Source of the DNA: Lineus longissimus
Taxonomy: Eukaryota > Nemertea > Pilidiophora > Heteronemertea > Lineidae
NCBI RefSeq assembly: GCF_910592395.1
Contig: NC_088322.1
Location: 3,812,175 to 3,876,174 of the forward strand
Direction of reading: 5' to 3'
DNA: 64,000 nt
Position numbers and translations under genes: made by a program. This document shows, one piece after another, positions 39,763-49,632 of this stretch; position 1 is the stretch's first letter; each line of letters begins with the position of its first letter. The notes under the pieces are model-generated. The model searched no databases. It saw nothing but the letters and a program-made list of their open reading frames with translations, and was not told the origin of the DNA.

Positions 39763-40389
39763 ATGGGTTGTTTGCTAAATATAACGACTATAAGGAGGCA
39801 AATGAGGCCATCGTATGTTATCACGATGCAAGAGGTCAGTTGGCAACTTGGAAACCACCACGCTATAAATCATTTCAAACAATTTGGTATTGAACCTGAT
39901 GCAAAGTACTTGAAAATTGCACGAAAGTTATATCGGTACAATGCTAATGAGTTCAATGTCCTAATGCATGCAGAACAGTCACAAGAATTGGAAGTTTTCC
40001 TGTCATTGATTGATATGATAGGACGTGCGGTCACCAAATTAAACTGGGACATGCCAAACAACATGAAAAGTAAGTTAGCATCCACCTACATTTTAGAAGC
40101 ACTGTTCCAGAATTTGGGTTATACCGAAGACGATAACCTAATTCCATATGTTTTGGATAAAACTGGTTTCGAAGATCTAAAACCGATACGAAATGCGATA
40201 TTGATAATTCTTTGTGATTTCTGGTACATGCGTAATGACATTGAGGTTGATCAGGTGGATTTGGAAGACGCGGTTGAAGTGTTGAATAATTATGTCAAAG
40301 CAAGATCCGATTACATGTTGGAAATCCCACTTTTCGAAATCACATTCGAGGAAGACATGGACGATGGGGAGGAAACGGAACAAATCTAA
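39763..40389 (+). CDS. Helical 208-aa protein of unknown function
   Basis: The first ATG gives 208 residues. A downstream Met (MRPSYVITMQEVSW) is an alternative because the first 13 residues are unlike the rest. It is predominantly helical with an acidic C-terminus (EEDMDDGEETEQI) and has no membrane segment. It is preceded by AATAAA-like words near 39686 that may end the previous transcript. Confidence 0.55.
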   Translation: MGCLLNITTIRRQMRPSYVITMQEVSWQLGNHHAINHFKQFGIEPDAKYLKIARKLYRYNANEFNVLMHAEQSQELEVFLSLIDMIGRAVTKLNWDMPNNMKSKLASTYILEALFQNLGYTEDDNLIPYVLDKTGFEDLKPIRNAILIILCDFWYMRNDIEVDQVDLEDAVEVLNNYVKARSDYMLEIPLFEITFEEDMDDGEETEQI

Positions 40390-40413
40390 CAAATTTTGTA
40401 TATAACACCCATC

Positions 40414-40868
40414 ATGAATTTTGAAAAATCATTTCTGCGTCTGAATTGCAATTCAGACGCAATCATGAAGTTGATTCTGTGTTTGTTATTTGTGGCTGTT
40501 GCTGGGCGGCGAGACATTCGGCAAAAGTTTGTGAAAATTGACTGGGACGGCGAATACAGCGCTGATTATGTCGAAATTTCTTGCCCAAAGGACGATCGAA
40601 TGTCAAATCAACTTGCATGTTGACAGATCATTTAGATGTTACTGTACCACAGACAACTCCAATTTCTTTTGAGAAAATAGAGGTAGTGAGAAAACACAAA
40701 GGTAGGAAAAGAAAAAATAGACACGGACGGCGGCGTGGAAAAGGCAAGAAGGATGGTGATGTAGAAGAAACGAGCATTTCTTTTCCTTATTGTATTGGAA
40801 ATTGTACTCATTCTGGCGGCCTTAATGATATGAACATCAACCGAGAATTGTACCCACCTGATGGCTGA
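40414..40868 (+). pseudogene. Secreted cysteine-containing protein gene, frame broken
   Basis: The frame from ATG 40465 (possibly 40414) begins MKLILCLLFVAVAG, a good signal peptide, and ends at a stop near 40621. A second frame, overlapping from about 40581, continues to 40868 with a Lys/Arg-rich furin-like stretch (about 40696-40750) and a C-x-G-x-C pair in FPYCIGNC. The C-x-G-x-C pattern after a basic region is reminiscent of cystine-knot growth factors or cytokines, but the match is short and I name no family. A one- or two-base indel near 40585-40600 separates the halves. If real, this was a virus-encoded secreted ligand, now damaged. Confidence 0.45.
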
Positions 40869-41523
40869 ACCCACTTTCACTGATAGAGAACGGTGCCGTA
40901 GCACAGCGAAAACAAGCGACCGCACAAGTGCAATGGAAGTTTATGGGTATGACATCGGACTAGGCGATTATACGTTGTTACCAACGTATACAGAACTTAG
41001 TATCAGTGATTTCTCTGTTTTTTGGATTCCACCTGAGAAAATATTCAAACAACTCTATGGTATGCCTGAAAACTATGCGATTCCTGATTACGTTAGAAAG
41101 ATGCATATCTTGGCGATGTTGTTCAACAGTTATGACAAAGTCAGTATATTGCATATTGCGAATGCATACGACTTCTGCATAGGAAAGATAGATTTCAAAT
41201 ATTTTATTGTTGGTGCTCTTTCATTTTGTTTCTATGAATATGTGGAACAAGCAGATAAGAAGTTGACTATAGTAGTTCCTGGTACAATAACTCCAAAGTC
41301 TCCCAACTTGCTGAAATATTTTGCCTATAATGGTTGCATCGTGATTCCTGTTGTGTTTGACAATGTTTTGGTTGTTGATATCGAAAGATACATTTTCCCA
41401 ATTGTAGACAATGACATGTATATGGCCACATGCAGTTATAGCCGCGGAAAAGTTAGCGAAAGACTGAAGTTAAATAAATTACCAGAAAGTATGATCGAAG
41501 ATATCGCTACCAGCGCATACTAA
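40861..41523 (+). CDS. Protein of unknown function, up to 220 aa
   Basis: The ATG at 40861 overlaps the previous stop. A second ATG at 40933 (MEVYGYDIGLGDYTLLP) is a better N-terminus because the residues before it are low-quality and may belong to the broken upstream gene. It is a compact mixed protein with hydrophobic cores (YFIVGALSFCFYEYV) but no clear membrane segment. Not recognised. Confidence 0.5.
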   Translation: MAEPTFTDRERCRSTAKTSDRTSAMEVYGYDIGLGDYTLLPTYTELSISDFSVFWIPPEKIFKQLYGMPENYAIPDYVRKMHILAMLFNSYDKVSILHIANAYDFCIGKIDFKYFIVGALSFCFYEYVEQADKKLTIVVPGTITPKSPNLLKYFAYNGCIVIPVVFDNVLVVDIERYIFPIVDNDMYMATCSYSRGKVSERLKLNKLPESMIEDIATSAY

Positions 41524-41541
41524 AATTCTTATTCTCTGTAA

Positions 41542-42393
41542 ATTGTACGGGATTATAGTATAGGTAGGACGTCTGCAAAATTATATTGTTCTTTGGAAAA
41601 TAATGACCAACAATCGCTGCTGCACGAATTAGATTATGACCTCGAAAGTGTTTTATTACTACTTTCTCAATATGTTCCTCCACCTATGGTCGAGGCACAA
41701 ACCAGCGGACCAGTAGTTTTATCTGCGACACCCATACTGCATTCTTATGGATTCAAATAATTATACGAATATTATAGAAGCCAAGTGCGAGTTTCCAGTT
41801 TTGGATATTAGTTCTGTGTACATGAAAATGAATAAAGGTGAAATTCAAAAAAAATTCAATGCTATTTTGAGCGATACGTGTTCTCAACAATATAATAAGA
41901 TATGAAATTTGGTGCCGGAGATCCGTACTACTACAAAAGGGGTGCTGATATTCACATGCCTTATGCTCTTGGATGTAGTGTTGCTTCTGGTACGAATTGC
42001 GGTAAACAGCACTGTAAATTCAACATTCAAGTGGACACGCATCAGTACAAAATGAAAAATTACGACCCGAATGAAATTATTCAACCGGCCGTGAACGGGA
42101 ACGAGAACATGACTAATACAACTGCATCCCTCTTTAGCGAATTTGAATGGGTTTGTACCAGCTGGGGCTGTTAAGGTGTCTCACAATCCACTGAAATGCG
42201 TATATGATGATAAGAGTTTGCTGACAACGAATGGATTATAGATTCACATTTCGTCCAGTTAACTGGTCATTGTAAGGTTAGATGTTGGTTTGGTGAAAAA
42301 AGGATAACGCATCGACAATTGTTGCGAGAATTTGTCTTCCAAAATCCGGACCCAGTTGATAAACCGAAACCTCGAAACCCTGAAAAGAAATGA
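41542..42393 (+). pseudogene. Decayed gene with at least four frame breaks
   Basis: Successive coding-like frames tile the segment, each overlapping the next by a few bases: 41542-41760 (no start codon), 41747-41905, 41902-42174, about 42110-42240 and about 42200-42393. Each has protein-like composition, such as DYDLESVLLLLSQYVPPPMV in the first and GADIHMPYALGCSVASGTNC in the third. They end at a normal-looking stop followed by poly(A)-type signals. The simplest reading is one gene of about 280 codons broken by several small indels. The third frame alone could still make a 90-aa protein. Function unknown. Confidence 0.55.
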
Positions 42394-42479
42394 CGTAAAC
42401 AAAGACATTTTATATTGTAATCACATTTATTAGCATTTTGTATATTCATACTAAAATAAAATAACAGATGTACTCAAAA

Positions 42480-42604
42480 TTCCCAACTTTGATTTTTTTC
42501 GAAAAATTTTCTTTCCTGATTTGAAATCAGATTCTGAACAGGAAGTTAAAATTGGATTTTGAAAAATATTCCAAGTCCTAACTTCCTGTTCAAAATCCAA
42601 TTTT
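42480..42604. repeat. Inverted motif pair between convergent genes
   Basis: CAGGAAGTTAAAATTGGATT (42539-42558) and its approximate complement AACTTCCTGTTCAAAATCCA (42580-42599) can fold into a hairpin. Between them lies ATTCCAAGTCC, a version of the longer block motif. It lies just downstream of the 186-aa minus-strand gene, so it may act in 3'-end formation. Confidence 0.55.
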
Positions 42605-43165
42605 TTATTTCTTCGATTTCAATGAAAATTTCGGAAAGTTTGTAATTTGTTCGCAGTCTGAAGAATCAGAATCGCTATCCGAGTCGTCTCTGGGTAGTAT
42701 AATGGTGTTCGCAGCCTCCTTGGTCACATGTTTGGCATCCGAGACGTATCTTCTATAGTCTTCGAACCTTTCGGCAATTTCTTCTGTGTCATTTTCGAAA
42801 TCGCAGATACTTTTAACCTTTTCACCGAAGTAAGCTGCTCTTTTGAGATTTTGTACGGTATGTATTCCTTGGATCACACGTAGGTTGTCGGCTGTTAGTT
42901 GTTTGTTGATTTTATAATACTTTTTCTTGTGCTTGAGACATTTCTTTTGCTCATCGGCTATATTGTCAAGTGATTTCAACGTATGCCTCGTTCCCACGTC
43001 GTCCACGAGGGATGTTTGACACGCTGCAGCTGTGGTTTGTATATTCTGTGATGCGCTGAGACATATTACCCTGGTCATTTCGTGTTCTCCAATTTCATCT
43101 TCCAATTGAGCGGTGTTTGATGCGGATGAGGTAAACGCCGTTGTAGCCGCAGATGATGCTGCCAT
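42605..43165 (-). CDS. 186-aa acidic-tailed protein
   Basis: The Ala/Ser/Thr-rich N-terminus is followed by a helical, basic middle (KKCLKHKKKYYKINKQLTAD) and a Ser/Asp run typical of casein kinase II sites (DDSDSDSDSSDCE). It lies 14 bases downstream of the 421-aa gene on the same strand, indicating co-transcription. Not recognised. Confidence 0.6.
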   Translation of the reverse strand: MAASSAATTAFTSSASNTAQLEDEIGEHEMTRVICLSASQNIQTTAAACQTSLVDDVGTRHTLKSLDNIADEQKKCLKHKKKYYKINKQLTADNLRVIQGIHTVQNLKRAAYFGEKVKSICDFENDTEEIAERFEDYRRYVSDAKHVTKEAANTIILPRDDSDSDSDSSDCEQITNFPKFSLKSKK

Positions 43166-43179
43166 GATATAGACTCTGG

Positions 43180-44445
43180 TTACTCGTCGGTTGCTGTTGG
43201 CTGTTTAGGTCTAATACCTCTTCTCTGGCGCCAACTACCAAACGTCGACTTCTTTTTTGCTGTTAGGTAGGATTTATTTTGTCCAGGATGGTCTTTTGAA
43301 AAGGAATAGTTGATAAATCTCGGACTTTTATTATCAAGGTTAAAGTAGATTGAATCGGGTATAGATAAGAGTGAATCGGTAATAAAGACTGTGTTAAGCT
43401 CTGTATTGTTTTTGGTCACTGATCGCAGAATCCACTGTCTAACTGGTGGTATGTATTCGAATTGTTGGGTGATTATTGAATTTGACTCGATATCATGGAA
43501 TTTTTCAATCCATGTATACCGCAGAGGTGCTTGTCTGCAACTTAGTATCTTTTTAGTAGAAATATCGTATTCCAACTCCCAACTGTTGCCCGAATCTGGA
43601 TTATAGAAATTAATCACGAGCGAATTTTTGTTTGCATTCGAATACACCGCAGATGTAACCGTACTCCCTGTGTCTACGTATTTTCCACCTAATGTTAGTT
43701 TTCTGACAGTGAAACCGTTTGGCTTGATATTGTCCTGTGAATCGTACGACCATATTGTTAAAGTGTATGTGTCGTACCTTTGTCCTGTAGGATCCAACGT
43801 GAGCGATAGGAAGGTGTGATCGTTGATTAGGAGAAGAACGTCATTATTTTCGTCGTGTTCGTATAAATGAATTCCATGATCACCAATTCGAAAATCGCCC
43901 TCAACAATTGAACCCTGTAGACATTGATCTACAGTTTTCAACTCCAAATTCTTACACAAGAAAAGGGGCGTGGTCTGTTCGGCAGATTTTTTTTGTTGTT
44001 GTTGCATTTGTTGGCTTATGTAGGGTCTGACAATTTTAATATTATTCAATTGTAGACAATTGACAATATTGTATAAAGGTTGCTGTTGTTGGTCCACACG
44101 GTCCATTTTGTTGTTGGAATTGTTGTATAATGTCAATAGAGGCGTGTCCGGAAACGGAACGTGTTTAAATACTGGTTTTCGATCCAAACAGAGTAAGATC
44201 ATCGAATTGCAAACACTTGGTACCGTTATGAGATCTTTGGTTATGTCGCTGACTTGAAATCCGTATGTTATAGCCAATGTCTGTGCACTCATGATTACCG
44301 AAAGTCCGAATTTATCCGCAAGTTCTAAATCCAAAGACCAAGAATTGCTGTTCAGCGTAGCGTTGTTGTGTACTGTAAATAAACGTCCGTTATTCACTGT
44401 AATTATTTTGTGCTTGAATTGACTATCTATGCGAAGTGAATCCAT
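43180..44445 (-). CDS. 421-aa beta-rich protein
   Basis: The start MDSLRIDSQF at 44445 is chosen as the first ATG. It is mostly beta-strand-like with short Gln runs (DQQQQP, QMQQQQKK) and a basic C-terminus (KKKSTFGSWRQRRGIRPKQP). It is divergent from the 420-aa gene with only about 20 bases between start codons, so their promoters must overlap coding sequence. There is no signal peptide. Not recognised. Confidence 0.6.
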   Translation of the reverse strand: MDSLRIDSQFKHKIITVNNGRLFTVHNNATLNSNSWSLDLELADKFGLSVIMSAQTLAITYGFQVSDITKDLITVPSVCNSMILLCLDRKPVFKHVPFPDTPLLTLYNNSNNKMDRVDQQQQPLYNIVNCLQLNNIKIVRPYISQQMQQQQKKSAEQTTPLFLCKNLELKTVDQCLQGSIVEGDFRIGDHGIHLYEHDENNDVLLLINDHTFLSLTLDPTGQRYDTYTLTIWSYDSQDNIKPNGFTVRKLTLGGKYVDTGSTVTSAVYSNANKNSLVINFYNPDSGNSWELEYDISTKKILSCRQAPLRYTWIEKFHDIESNSIITQQFEYIPPVRQWILRSVTKNNTELNTVFITDSLLSIPDSIYFNLDNKSPRFINYSFSKDHPGQNKSYLTAKKKSTFGSWRQRRGIRPKQPTATDE

Positions 44446-44465
44446 ATTCAAATTGCGAAGTTGAT

Positions 44466-45728
44466 ATGGCTTGTAATAACGTCAATACCAATCAGAAGGC
44501 TGTGGAGGAAATGCTGACCGAAGACTATATAAAGAAGATAAGCAGGGATAAAATCGTGAAGAACGTTGATCGTGTTTCGAAATGTGTAGAATCTATTCGA
44601 AGAGAAGTAATCCGCGACAATGTCACTGGTAAAGATTGTGGAATACGAATAGCTACGAATAAGGCAACTGATAAAATGTTTGGAAACGTATATTCAAATG
44701 ATGTCGAATTGACAGCTCAGAAACGGTTGTTGGCTCAGTTGGACTCGATGGGGGAGATAAAAATGGATAATCTGCCTAATGTGGTTTTATCTATGGACGA
44801 AGCTCACAAGGAATTGGAAGAAATGGTCTACTGTATCGAAGATTTGTATTTTAACATGAATCCCGACAGGAGTAGTCGATATTTCGTTGACAACATACTA
44901 CAACCGATCAAGTTAATGGGCTCTACGAGCAGTGGTGAGAATAATGCTCTGAATGACAGTATTAAAGACATTGTCGACGGATTGGATTTAAGGTGTTGCA
45001 GAGGCGAAGAATGTTATTTCTATAGAAAGTATTATCCAGAACTTGAAATGTATGGACCTGTGGCACTACCAAACAGTATCGTGAGTATGGTAACTGATTT
45101 TGTGCATGTTGTCAGTTGTTCAAGTATGTTGGACGATTATCTCGAAATACTGTGCAACGCTTTGAAACCATACACGAATAAGCAAAGGTGGATAATGGCA
45201 AAGGCGAAGAAAAATCGTGAAAAGTGCAAAAGTGATAATAATACATCTAAAAAGGGAGTTGCCGTTGAGGAGGCGGAGGAAATGTGCAGTTACAAGTGTG
45301 GGAATAACCTTTCACGAGAAGACAACACAGTAAAGGACGACGAAGGCATATTTAGGTGTATATTCTGTTTATTAATCGAACAACAACACAATGCTGCGAT
45401 AAGAGACGTGAGAGACATTCGCGGTGACACAGTTTTACTCGAAGAACAATTACATCGTAATGGTGGCATTAGTACAAACAACGATCAAGGACATGACAAA
45501 GGGCACGAAGCAGAACAAAGGCGAAAAAGGCTGAGAATACGTTTGGTTGGTTTTCGTGATTCGGATATTTTTAATTTTGGCCCTTTCGAAAACAGAACCA
45601 ATTATGCCACAAAACATCTGGATGTGGGTGGTAATACGTTCACTGAACTTGAATCATTTGACTTTAGTAAAGTAACTATAGTTCGTGACCCCATAGATGG
45701 TCTTTTGAATGTCTGTGTGAAAACATAA
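44466..45728 (+). CDS. Cys-rich 420-aa protein, possible zinc-binding packaging-type factor
   Basis: The start is ATG 44466 (MACNNVNTNQ); in-frame GTG further up is not needed. A helical N-terminal region (1-150) is followed by Cys clusters: RCCRGEECYFYRKYYPE (about 180), MCSYKCGNN (about 275) and FRCIFC (about 300). These could form one or more zinc sites. The C-terminus includes RRKRLRIRLVGFRDSDIFNF. Herpesvirus packaging proteins of the UL32 type also carry dispersed CxxC sites, but the resemblance is only at that level. Confidence 0.6.
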   Translation: MACNNVNTNQKAVEEMLTEDYIKKISRDKIVKNVDRVSKCVESIRREVIRDNVTGKDCGIRIATNKATDKMFGNVYSNDVELTAQKRLLAQLDSMGEIKMDNLPNVVLSMDEAHKELEEMVYCIEDLYFNMNPDRSSRYFVDNILQPIKLMGSTSSGENNALNDSIKDIVDGLDLRCCRGEECYFYRKYYPELEMYGPVALPNSIVSMVTDFVHVVSCSSMLDDYLEILCNALKPYTNKQRWIMAKAKKNREKCKSDNNTSKKGVAVEEAEEMCSYKCGNNLSREDNTVKDDEGIFRCIFCLLIEQQHNAAIRDVRDIRGDTVLLEEQLHRNGGISTNNDQGHDKGHEAEQRRKRLRIRLVGFRDSDIFNFGPFENRTNYATKHLDVGGNTFTELESFDFSKVTIVRDPIDGLLNVCVKT

Positions 45729-45854
45729 TGTGAAATATCGAAAAACAATTTTCGCAAAAATTTCGAAAAATATTCTAAGTCCCAACTTCCTGAAAATGAA
45801 GCAAAAATGTAAATAAATGTACAAAGTCCTCACTTCCTGTTTCTAACATCCTGT
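45729..45854. promoter_or_regulatory. Convergent spacer with extended motif
   Basis: TTTCGAAAAATATTCTAAGTCCCAACTTCCTG, read in pieces at about 45761-45792, is the fullest example of the block motif. A second ACTTCCTG follows at 45832-45839. It lies between the convergent 420-aa and 1223-aa genes, so here it is at 3' ends and not at promoters. Confidence 0.55.
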
Positions 45855-48800
45855 TTACATTCGTTTTTTCTCATATATGATGTATTTCTTCTGGTTTTTA
45901 TGGCCGTCTTTCACGATACCTGCAGCATGATAATTTGAAGCAACGCTGGAGATGGCTGCACCAGATATATACGATAAACCACTACTGTCCATTCCCTGGT
46001 AGGTGTGTTTTGCCATCAATTCTTGTCTTTCGGAATGATCTCGACCTGTCATACATAATACTATAGGCCATAGAATGATAGACGCGATTAATAAGATGAG
46101 TAAAAGTGTGTCCCGGTATTCGTTTATGAACGAGTGATATCTAATGTATGCTGATGACTTGCCGATAACCAAATAACCCGATGGAGCGAGATCTTCGGTT
46201 TTTTGACGAACGCTGTCCGACATATTCAGTTTTTCATCCCCGAAATAAAGCGACACGACTTTCGGATCCCACACACTAGGGTTTTGTGGTAGGGCGCTTC
46301 TCCTTTGACGTGTACGGTGTCGCTTTTCACGCAGTCTCTTCATGATTGTAACGTTGGTATGTGTAGGGTCATACCTCCAGAGACTGCTTTTTTCACGAAC
46401 TGGGAGTTCGGGTTGTTTGAAAGAACCGTCCAGTGTCTTTAAGTCGGGGAAATTGGTGTCGTAAGGATAGAAAGATTGTGGTATATTGGATCTTTCTTGT
46501 CTCTTGTAACGCTGTAGGTTAATTCTATCGATTGTGTTGCCATCCATTTCTGTTAGGAAATTACTAATTGAAATTGGGTCCATGGACTCTCTGAATGACA
46601 CTTCTGTCACGTGATCTCTTATTCCCGCAGACCTATGACGATGAAATCGTGTTCTTTCGACATCTTCCGGTGTGGGCACGTAGTCTTGATCGGTAGCAAG
46701 CAATACGTGAGCCGCAGTTCTTGAAAAACGTCTTCCAGAGAAATGATGATTGATACGCGTGCCACCGTGCTCCGAACTTGTCGATATTGGGTCGTGTTTC
46801 TTCCTATGATACGAGTTATAGTAATCAGATTGCTTGTTGTCGCTTATTCGGTGACTATTGCTCACAAATTTACCGTTGGCGTCGGAAAAAGTATATTTTT
46901 CATTGCCCACGTTAAATGTTTGAACTCCGTCGCCTTTTTGACACGGCTCGATCAAATCCAATCGGCGGCTTATCTTCCTTCCGTTATCAACCACTTGAGC
47001 GTAAAAAACACCTAAGTGTTTGTTTCGCACTTTAACAATGGGCGAAGTGAAGCACATGTCTGATAAGTAAACAGCGGCAGGTTGTAATTTGGTTTTCAAG
47101 TACATATTAGGCACAGGCATATCGGGATAATTTAATCGCAGTGACGGAATGACGATCAGGTTTCGCCAATTTATCGTACCACATCGATGTAGGGCAACTT
47201 CGTCACCGGATCGTTCAATTTCCACTTCGTCGTTGCCGAAAATCACTTGAGTTAGAATGCTTGGTTCGAGACGCCCCATTTTGTCGAATATCCTAGTCAT
47301 ATCGGTTCGATGTTGTTCTAAAGTGTTGTAAAGTCTGCCGATTAGTGTCATGAGTGATTTAGTTACGTCTTTCACGCGATCATCGCCAATACTGTTGATT
47401 TGATTGCTTTGCATGGGTACAAATGAGCCGGTGTTGATTCCAGTGTATGAACTCAAATGACCCTGTGCTGGTTGGTTTCCCGGCGTGAATCCTGTTACTA
47501 CAGACGCAGGAGTTGTGCCAATTGTGGTTAATGTGGGAACACCACCCACACAAGCCCAAGTGTGACCGTAGATGTCTTGGTATGTAACTAGTGTTCCGCC
47601 GCATATCACAGTGTCCAAGTCCGTTGCTTGTGATGTGAGTTCCTGGTTAAGCACAACGCCGTCAAATTGTGTTTCACGAAATTCTTGATGGAAACCCGTC
47701 TTTTCGAAATGGTGTTTGTTTTTAATTCTATTCCAGTCGGTTTTCCGCCTACTATTTACGGGTAGTTGAGTCGCATCAACAAATTGGATGAGAATTGTGT
47801 CATCTATCATGTATGTTTGATGAACGGTACCAGGAGAGTCGATACATTTATTGTTATCGCCAACTATTCCTAAATCGATAGCTTCGTTCGAGTTTATTTT
47901 CTGAGTGTTGTACACTTTAAAGGAGATGGGCTCTGCAAACGAGTCGGGTGTGTCCTCTATGAAAACGTTGAGATTTTTTATGCCCTTGTTCTTAATTCCG
48001 ATGTCCGTAATCTGAAGGTTGTCTGTGAAGAAGTTGAAAACGGGCATTTTCGTGTACAGAGTGTACGGACAGATATCCGCTTCCATAATGGACACTATAG
48101 TATCAACTCGGTCATTTTTGAGCCACATAACCGTTGCAGGATTGTCGTCTTGGTGATAATGACGCTGCTCGTGTTGATTTAAATTCACCCATCCGTACTT
48201 GGTAACATCGTTTGCGTTGTAGTATCCACTGGGCATTATCTTTTCGTCCGCGTCAGGTTCTTTCAGCACTTTTAGTGGAAGTGGGCCATATTTAGAAATA
48301 AGCCGTGGTCCATAGTTGTTTGATTTGAAGGGGAAGGAATACGTAAAAGGCACGTTAGTGTCAACGATGCAATTTCTGACAAATATTCGCCCGGCAACAC
48401 GATTCGGACAATGTTTCAAGACATCTGATCGAGCGTATTTGTCAAAAATTGAATAAATCGTTGAATCGGTGACGTTTGTTCTGTACATAGATTCGCTGAT
48501 TTGACCTAGACGCATTATCTCGTGCTGAAAATTTACTTTTTTAGCCGAATCGTCGTTATTGGGCGTCTGCATGCTAAAAACGGTACATTGTCTATCGTTT
48601 TTCCACTTGTAACATTCTTCCGGGTCCACTACTGTGATAATTTTCGGTAACCACGTAAATTGGATATCCCAAGCATTATCGTTGCATTTGAAAGCGACTT
48701 GGTACGTTTCAGCTTTACAGGCAAAGGCCGTGTTGAGAATGGCCTTTTTCTGATTGGGTGTGTAAACTTTGAGTTGTCCCGTTGTTTGACGTGTATTAAC

Positions 48801-49526
48801 TAGCAAACCTTGACCATGGGGCCCATCAACGTGTTCGGTCAGCTGTTGATATGTGTCTAGACTGACATAACGATGCGGTTTTTCTTCGCAGAGTTTCACA
48901 TTCCTCGAATCGTGTATGTCGGCCAATATTTCAGCATTCTTGAAAAGTATGGTCATAATCGGTAAGGGACGTGTGGCAATTTTATCGTTCCTGTCCAAGT
49001 AGGCGAGGAAGTTTTGATTGAATTTCGCAGCTACCGTCATTTGTTTGTAGGCCTGTCTCGTGTTCCTTATTCGTGGAAATAAGTGATCTAAAACCTGTTG
49101 TCGTGTGATTGTAAACGTGAATGTTAATTTCGTATCTGTGGAAACCCCTTCAGCCGACGTAATTGGACATGCGTCAAAATTTACAGCAGTGGATGGAAGT
49201 GACGGACACAATTTCAGCTTGGCTGCCTTATCGTAGAAAGCTTGTGCCGCCGTGTATGCTTTATCGGTTATTTTTATGTGTAACAAAATGACATTCTCCC
49301 TGGGATCGACAACATATTCATCTCCTGTTTCGGCTATGAAATTATTAGCACCCACGAGGTTATGTGCTTTTTCACCATCCGCCTTGAGTTTGCTAATTAA
49401 AACATCCGATAATTGTCGAAGATTGTATTGTAGCAACGGCGTGCCGTCACCAATAGCATTCGCAGATTGAAAGGCATAGGCGAGAAAAACAGCAAAATTA
49501 CAATACAAATAATAATAAAAAGACAT
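45855..49526 (-). CDS. Type I envelope glycoprotein, candidate herpesvirus gB-like class III fusogen, 1223 aa
   Basis: The signal peptide covers about residues 1-24 (YYLYCNFAVFLAYAFQSANA), followed by a large Cys-bearing ectodomain. Residues about 712-750 form a long helix (VTKSLMTLIGRLYNTLEQHR) followed by RSGDEVALHRC (about 775) and a beta-rich segment ending in LIEPC (about 860). This order (central helix, then G-D-x-x-A-x-x-x-C, then I-E-P-C) is that of domains III-IV of herpesvirus glycoprotein B. A furin-type RQRR|S lies near 1060, a membrane anchor at about 1138-1160 (LLLILLIASIILWPIVLC), and a 60-residue cytoplasmic tail ends it. The total length exceeds typical gB (about 850-950 aa). 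No conserved fusion loop was identified by eye, so gB homology is a supported hypothesis and not a firm call. Confidence 0.5.
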   Translation of the reverse strand: MSFYYYLYCNFAVFLAYAFQSANAIGDGTPLLQYNLRQLSDVLISKLKADGEKAHNLVGANNFIAETGDEYVVDPRENVILLHIKITDKAYTAAQAFYDKAAKLKLCPSLPSTAVNFDACPITSAEGVSTDTKLTFTFTITRQQVLDHLFPRIRNTRQAYKQMTVAAKFNQNFLAYLDRNDKIATRPLPIMTILFKNAEILADIHDSRNVKLCEEKPHRYVSLDTYQQLTEHVDGPHGQGLLVNTRQTTGQLKVYTPNQKKAILNTAFACKAETYQVAFKCNDNAWDIQFTWLPKIITVVDPEECYKWKNDRQCTVFSMQTPNNDDSAKKVNFQHEIMRLGQISESMYRTNVTDSTIYSIFDKYARSDVLKHCPNRVAGRIFVRNCIVDTNVPFTYSFPFKSNNYGPRLISKYGPLPLKVLKEPDADEKIMPSGYYNANDVTKYGWVNLNQHEQRHYHQDDNPATVMWLKNDRVDTIVSIMEADICPYTLYTKMPVFNFFTDNLQITDIGIKNKGIKNLNVFIEDTPDSFAEPISFKVYNTQKINSNEAIDLGIVGDNNKCIDSPGTVHQTYMIDDTILIQFVDATQLPVNSRRKTDWNRIKNKHHFEKTGFHQEFRETQFDGVVLNQELTSQATDLDTVICGGTLVTYQDIYGHTWACVGGVPTLTTIGTTPASVVTGFTPGNQPAQGHLSSYTGINTGSFVPMQSNQINSIGDDRVKDVTKSLMTLIGRLYNTLEQHRTDMTRIFDKMGRLEPSILTQVIFGNDEVEIERSGDEVALHRCGTINWRNLIVIPSLRLNYPDMPVPNMYLKTKLQPAAVYLSDMCFTSPIVKVRNKHLGVFYAQVVDNGRKISRRLDLIEPCQKGDGVQTFNVGNEKYTFSDANGKFVSNSHRISDNKQSDYYNSYHRKKHDPISTSSEHGGTRINHHFSGRRFSRTAAHVLLATDQDYVPTPEDVERTRFHRHRSAGIRDHVTEVSFRESMDPISISNFLTEMDGNTIDRINLQRYKRQERSNIPQSFYPYDTNFPDLKTLDGSFKQPELPVREKSSLWRYDPTHTNVTIMKRLREKRHRTRQRRSALPQNPSVWDPKVVSLYFGDEKLNMSDSVRQKTEDLAPSGYLVIGKSSAYIRYHSFINEYRDTLLLILLIASIILWPIVLCMTGRDHSERQELMAKHTYQGMDSSGLSYISGAAISSVASNYHAAGIVKDGHKNQKKYIIYEKKRM

Positions 49527-49632
49527 GGTTATTACAGTATGTCGACACCAACATTGGGTGGAGGATTTATTTTATTTCATAGAAAAAACACAATTGGTAA
49601 ATATGAAAAATTAGTCCCGGTTGAGAATTAGG

